Positions 53,657 to 54,855 of a stretch of DNA of 54,855 nt are shown piece after piece. The DNA comes from Desulfofundulus thermobenzoicus (GTDB lineage Bacteria; Bacillota; Desulfotomaculia; Desulfotomaculales; Desulfovirgulaceae): the NCBI RefSeq assembly GCF_009428905.1, contig NZ_WHYR01000023.1, positions 1 through 54,855 of the forward strand, in the 5' to 3' direction. Every line of letters starts with the position of its first letter. Position 1 is the first letter of the stretch. The translations under genes and the position numbers were made by a program. The notes below the pieces were generated by a model. The model saw only the letters and a list, made by a program, of their open reading frames with translations, was not told the origin of the DNA and did not search any database.

Positions 53657-54409
53657 TCATGGCCTTAACCCGGGGCGCCCCAATGCCTCCATGGTCTTAA
53701 GGACCTGTTCTTCCACATAGGTGAAGAAGTGCTCCAGGTCGGCCGTAACCATCTCCCGGGCGCTGGCAATGAGCCGGGCGGTGCGTTCAATGTCGATGTG
53801 AATGTGGTGCTTGTAAAACATTTGCACATCGTATTTCACAGCCAGGTTCCGGGGAGTGATCCGGTCTATCTGGATGTAATACGAAAAGTTGTGCATACGC
53901 TGGTAAAGCCGGCGGGGGTCCACCGCATAAACGGGGGCCACCAGCCGGCTGATCTTGGTGAGCAGGCGCTCGTTTTCCAGGGCTTTCCGGAGTATTTCTC
54001 CCCAGGGGCTTTTGTGTCCGCCGATGTGCAGTTCGATGCCCATTTCCACGATGTTGTGGCTTTTCCACCATCCCATGGCCGCGGGCAGGTTGCACGCGCG
54101 GATGGTTTCCTGCACCAGGGGGCGGCCCTTTTCAAAGCAGTAACCCCGTTCGTGGTGCAGGTATTTTTCATCGCCGTAATAATCCAGGCCTTCCGGGCTG
54201 GTACCGTGGGTGAGTACGCCCAGGGCAAAATCCCGCATCTCGGGATCTTCCCCCAGGGCGTTCAGCAACTGGCCGCCCCGGCCGTGGCTTTCGTCCCGTC
54301 CGGGAGTGAGGGCGGCCACCATATCGGGGAAAATGCTGCCCAGGGCCAGGGCTTCGGAAATCTCCCCGCACACCCGTTGGGCAAAATAGGCGTGGGTCTG
54401 CGGATACAA
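53657..54409 (-). CDS. Zinc-dependent phospholipase C-like protein
   Basis: A 250-residue protein with no signal peptide. The pattern PQTHAYFAQRV, ALGSIFPDMVAALTPGRDES, FALGVLTHGTSPEGLDYYGD and NIVEMGIELHI follows the helical metal-binding fold of the Zn_dep_PLPC family (PF00882), with His/Asp ligands. Substrate unknown. TTG 54409 is chosen because AAGGAGAG lies 8 nt upstream; TTG 54433 would precede that site. Confidence 0.7.
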   Translation of the reverse strand: MYPQTHAYFAQRVCGEISEALALGSIFPDMVAALTPGRDESHGRGGQLLNALGEDPEMRDFALGVLTHGTSPEGLDYYGDEKYLHHERGYCFEKGRPLVQETIRACNLPAAMGWWKSHNIVEMGIELHIGGHKSPWGEILRKALENERLLTKISRLVAPVYAVDPRRLYQRMHNFSYYIQIDRITPRNLAVKYDVQMFYKHHIHIDIERTARLIASAREMVTADLEHFFTYVEEQVLKTMEALGRPGLRP

Positions 54410-54589
54410 AGCGGTTCTCTCCTTTTTCGTCAAATAGTGTTAATCTTAAAAACTTCTTTATGCGAGGGGAATTTCCCTGCTGTCCCCGGTCAATTTTATA
54501 AAGCCGAATTTAAGGGAACCCGTTATTGCCTTGAAGAGGGATTGTCCATGATCACGGAACAACCGGTACAGGATGAAATGATCCAGTCA

Positions 54590-54742
54590 TTAATAGGCGC
54601 CGGCAATGACCACCGTGGGGACGGGCAGGCGGGACGGGTGCCGTTCCCGCAGCAGATCGCTGTGGCGGACAAATGCGGTCAGCCGGTCCGGGCAGGCGGC
54701 AATGTGGTCTCTTCCAGGGGCCGGGGTTGTGTTTCCGTGCAT
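54590..54742 (-). CDS. Possible 50-residue protein or gene end
   Basis: ORF from ATG 54742 reading MHGNTTPAPGRDHIAACPDR, then FVRHSDLLRERHPSRLPVPT to a stop. GGGGAGTG lies about 10 nt upstream. The arginine-rich, natural-looking sequence could be a short gene or the C-terminal piece of a lost one. No family recognised. Confidence 0.3.
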   Translation of the reverse strand: MHGNTTPAPGRDHIAACPDRLTAFVRHSDLLRERHPSRLPVPTVVIAGAY

Positions 54743-54837
54743 AAATAAAGGCACTCCCCTTGTACCGGCCGCCCGGTATGGAAACCGGGAGCCGGTTACT
54801 TACCATCCATTTCTATATATTAGCAAGGGGGGCAAAT

Positions 54838-54855
54838 ATGACAGTAGGGAAGGGG
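54838..54855 (+). CDS. Start of a gene cut by the window edge
   Basis: ATG preceded by AAGGGGGG at 54825-54832 with good spacing; only MTVGKG is visible. Product unknown. Confidence 0.4.

Noticed and set aside
53729..54748. 339-codon plus-strand frame at the right end
   Set aside because: Antisense shadow of the phospholipase-like gene; the composition is not natural beyond it.

Overview
The window looks like a chromosome segment from a spore-forming, anaerobic, G+C-rich Firmicute of the Desulfotomaculum / Pelotomaculum / Desulfofundulus group. This is inferred from gene content: an anaerobic Ni-Fe CO dehydrogenase operon, a TM1266-type hydrogenase-associated regulator, a SleB-type spore-cortex hydrolase, ADP-forming acyl-CoA synthetase subunits, DUF763, and SLH and copper-amine-oxidase-N-like surface proteins. 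Strong AGGAGG ribosome sites and frequent GTG/TTG starts fit. No rRNA, tRNA or CRISPR array was seen.

Layout. 0-3.6 kb: a PflX-like radical SAM protein, then a lactate-racemase-family LarA protein overlapping a glycerate kinase behind a clear promoter. 3.6-8.8 kb: a decayed mobile element of small ORFs (ArdC remnant, zinc-ribbon proteins, CopG antitoxin, coiled-coil membrane proteins) ending in a frameshifted tyrosine recombinase. 9-18.4 kb: an SLH protein, an EamA transporter, a nucleotidyltransferase-antitoxin remnant, a SNF2 helicase with a SWIM protein, a PIN toxin-antitoxin pair with its operator, and DUF763. 18.4-24.7 kb: patchy accessory DNA with a MazF remnant, a 106-bp duplicated gene end, a YcdB-like gene of foreign codon use, a three-tier inverted-repeat element, and DUF1287. 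25-31.5 kb: a beta-propeller surface protein, a second PIN pair, CGGC, YhdT-PanF, and two remnants joined back to back.

31.7-36 kb is a low-G+C island and the most unusual part. A cyclic-di-GMP-I riboswitch heads a two-gene split sigma factor (region-2-like plus region-4 proteins, resembling RsoA/SigO of Bacillus subtilis). A double-psi beta-barrel protein lies downstream, and a lipoprotein, a LysM pseudogene and a copper-amine-oxidase-N-like exported protein face it. Three promoters in the island share GAA-N-CGTC spacing: one before the riboswitch and one before each of the two exported-protein genes. I infer a c-di-GMP-gated, self-activating sigma regulon for envelope proteins.

36-43 kb: a three-gene CO-dehydrogenase operon (divergent cooS, four-cluster ferredoxin, FAD oxidoreductase), a hendecad-repeat coiled-coil membrane protein, and adenine deaminase. 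43-54.9 kb: BON protein, secreted amidase-like and LCP-like proteins, a lone long-form hisG, acyl-CoA synthetase alpha/beta, rhomboid protease behind duplicated promoters, SleB, PiT phosphate permease, TM1266 regulator, PaaI thioesterase, and a zinc-phospholipase-like protein.
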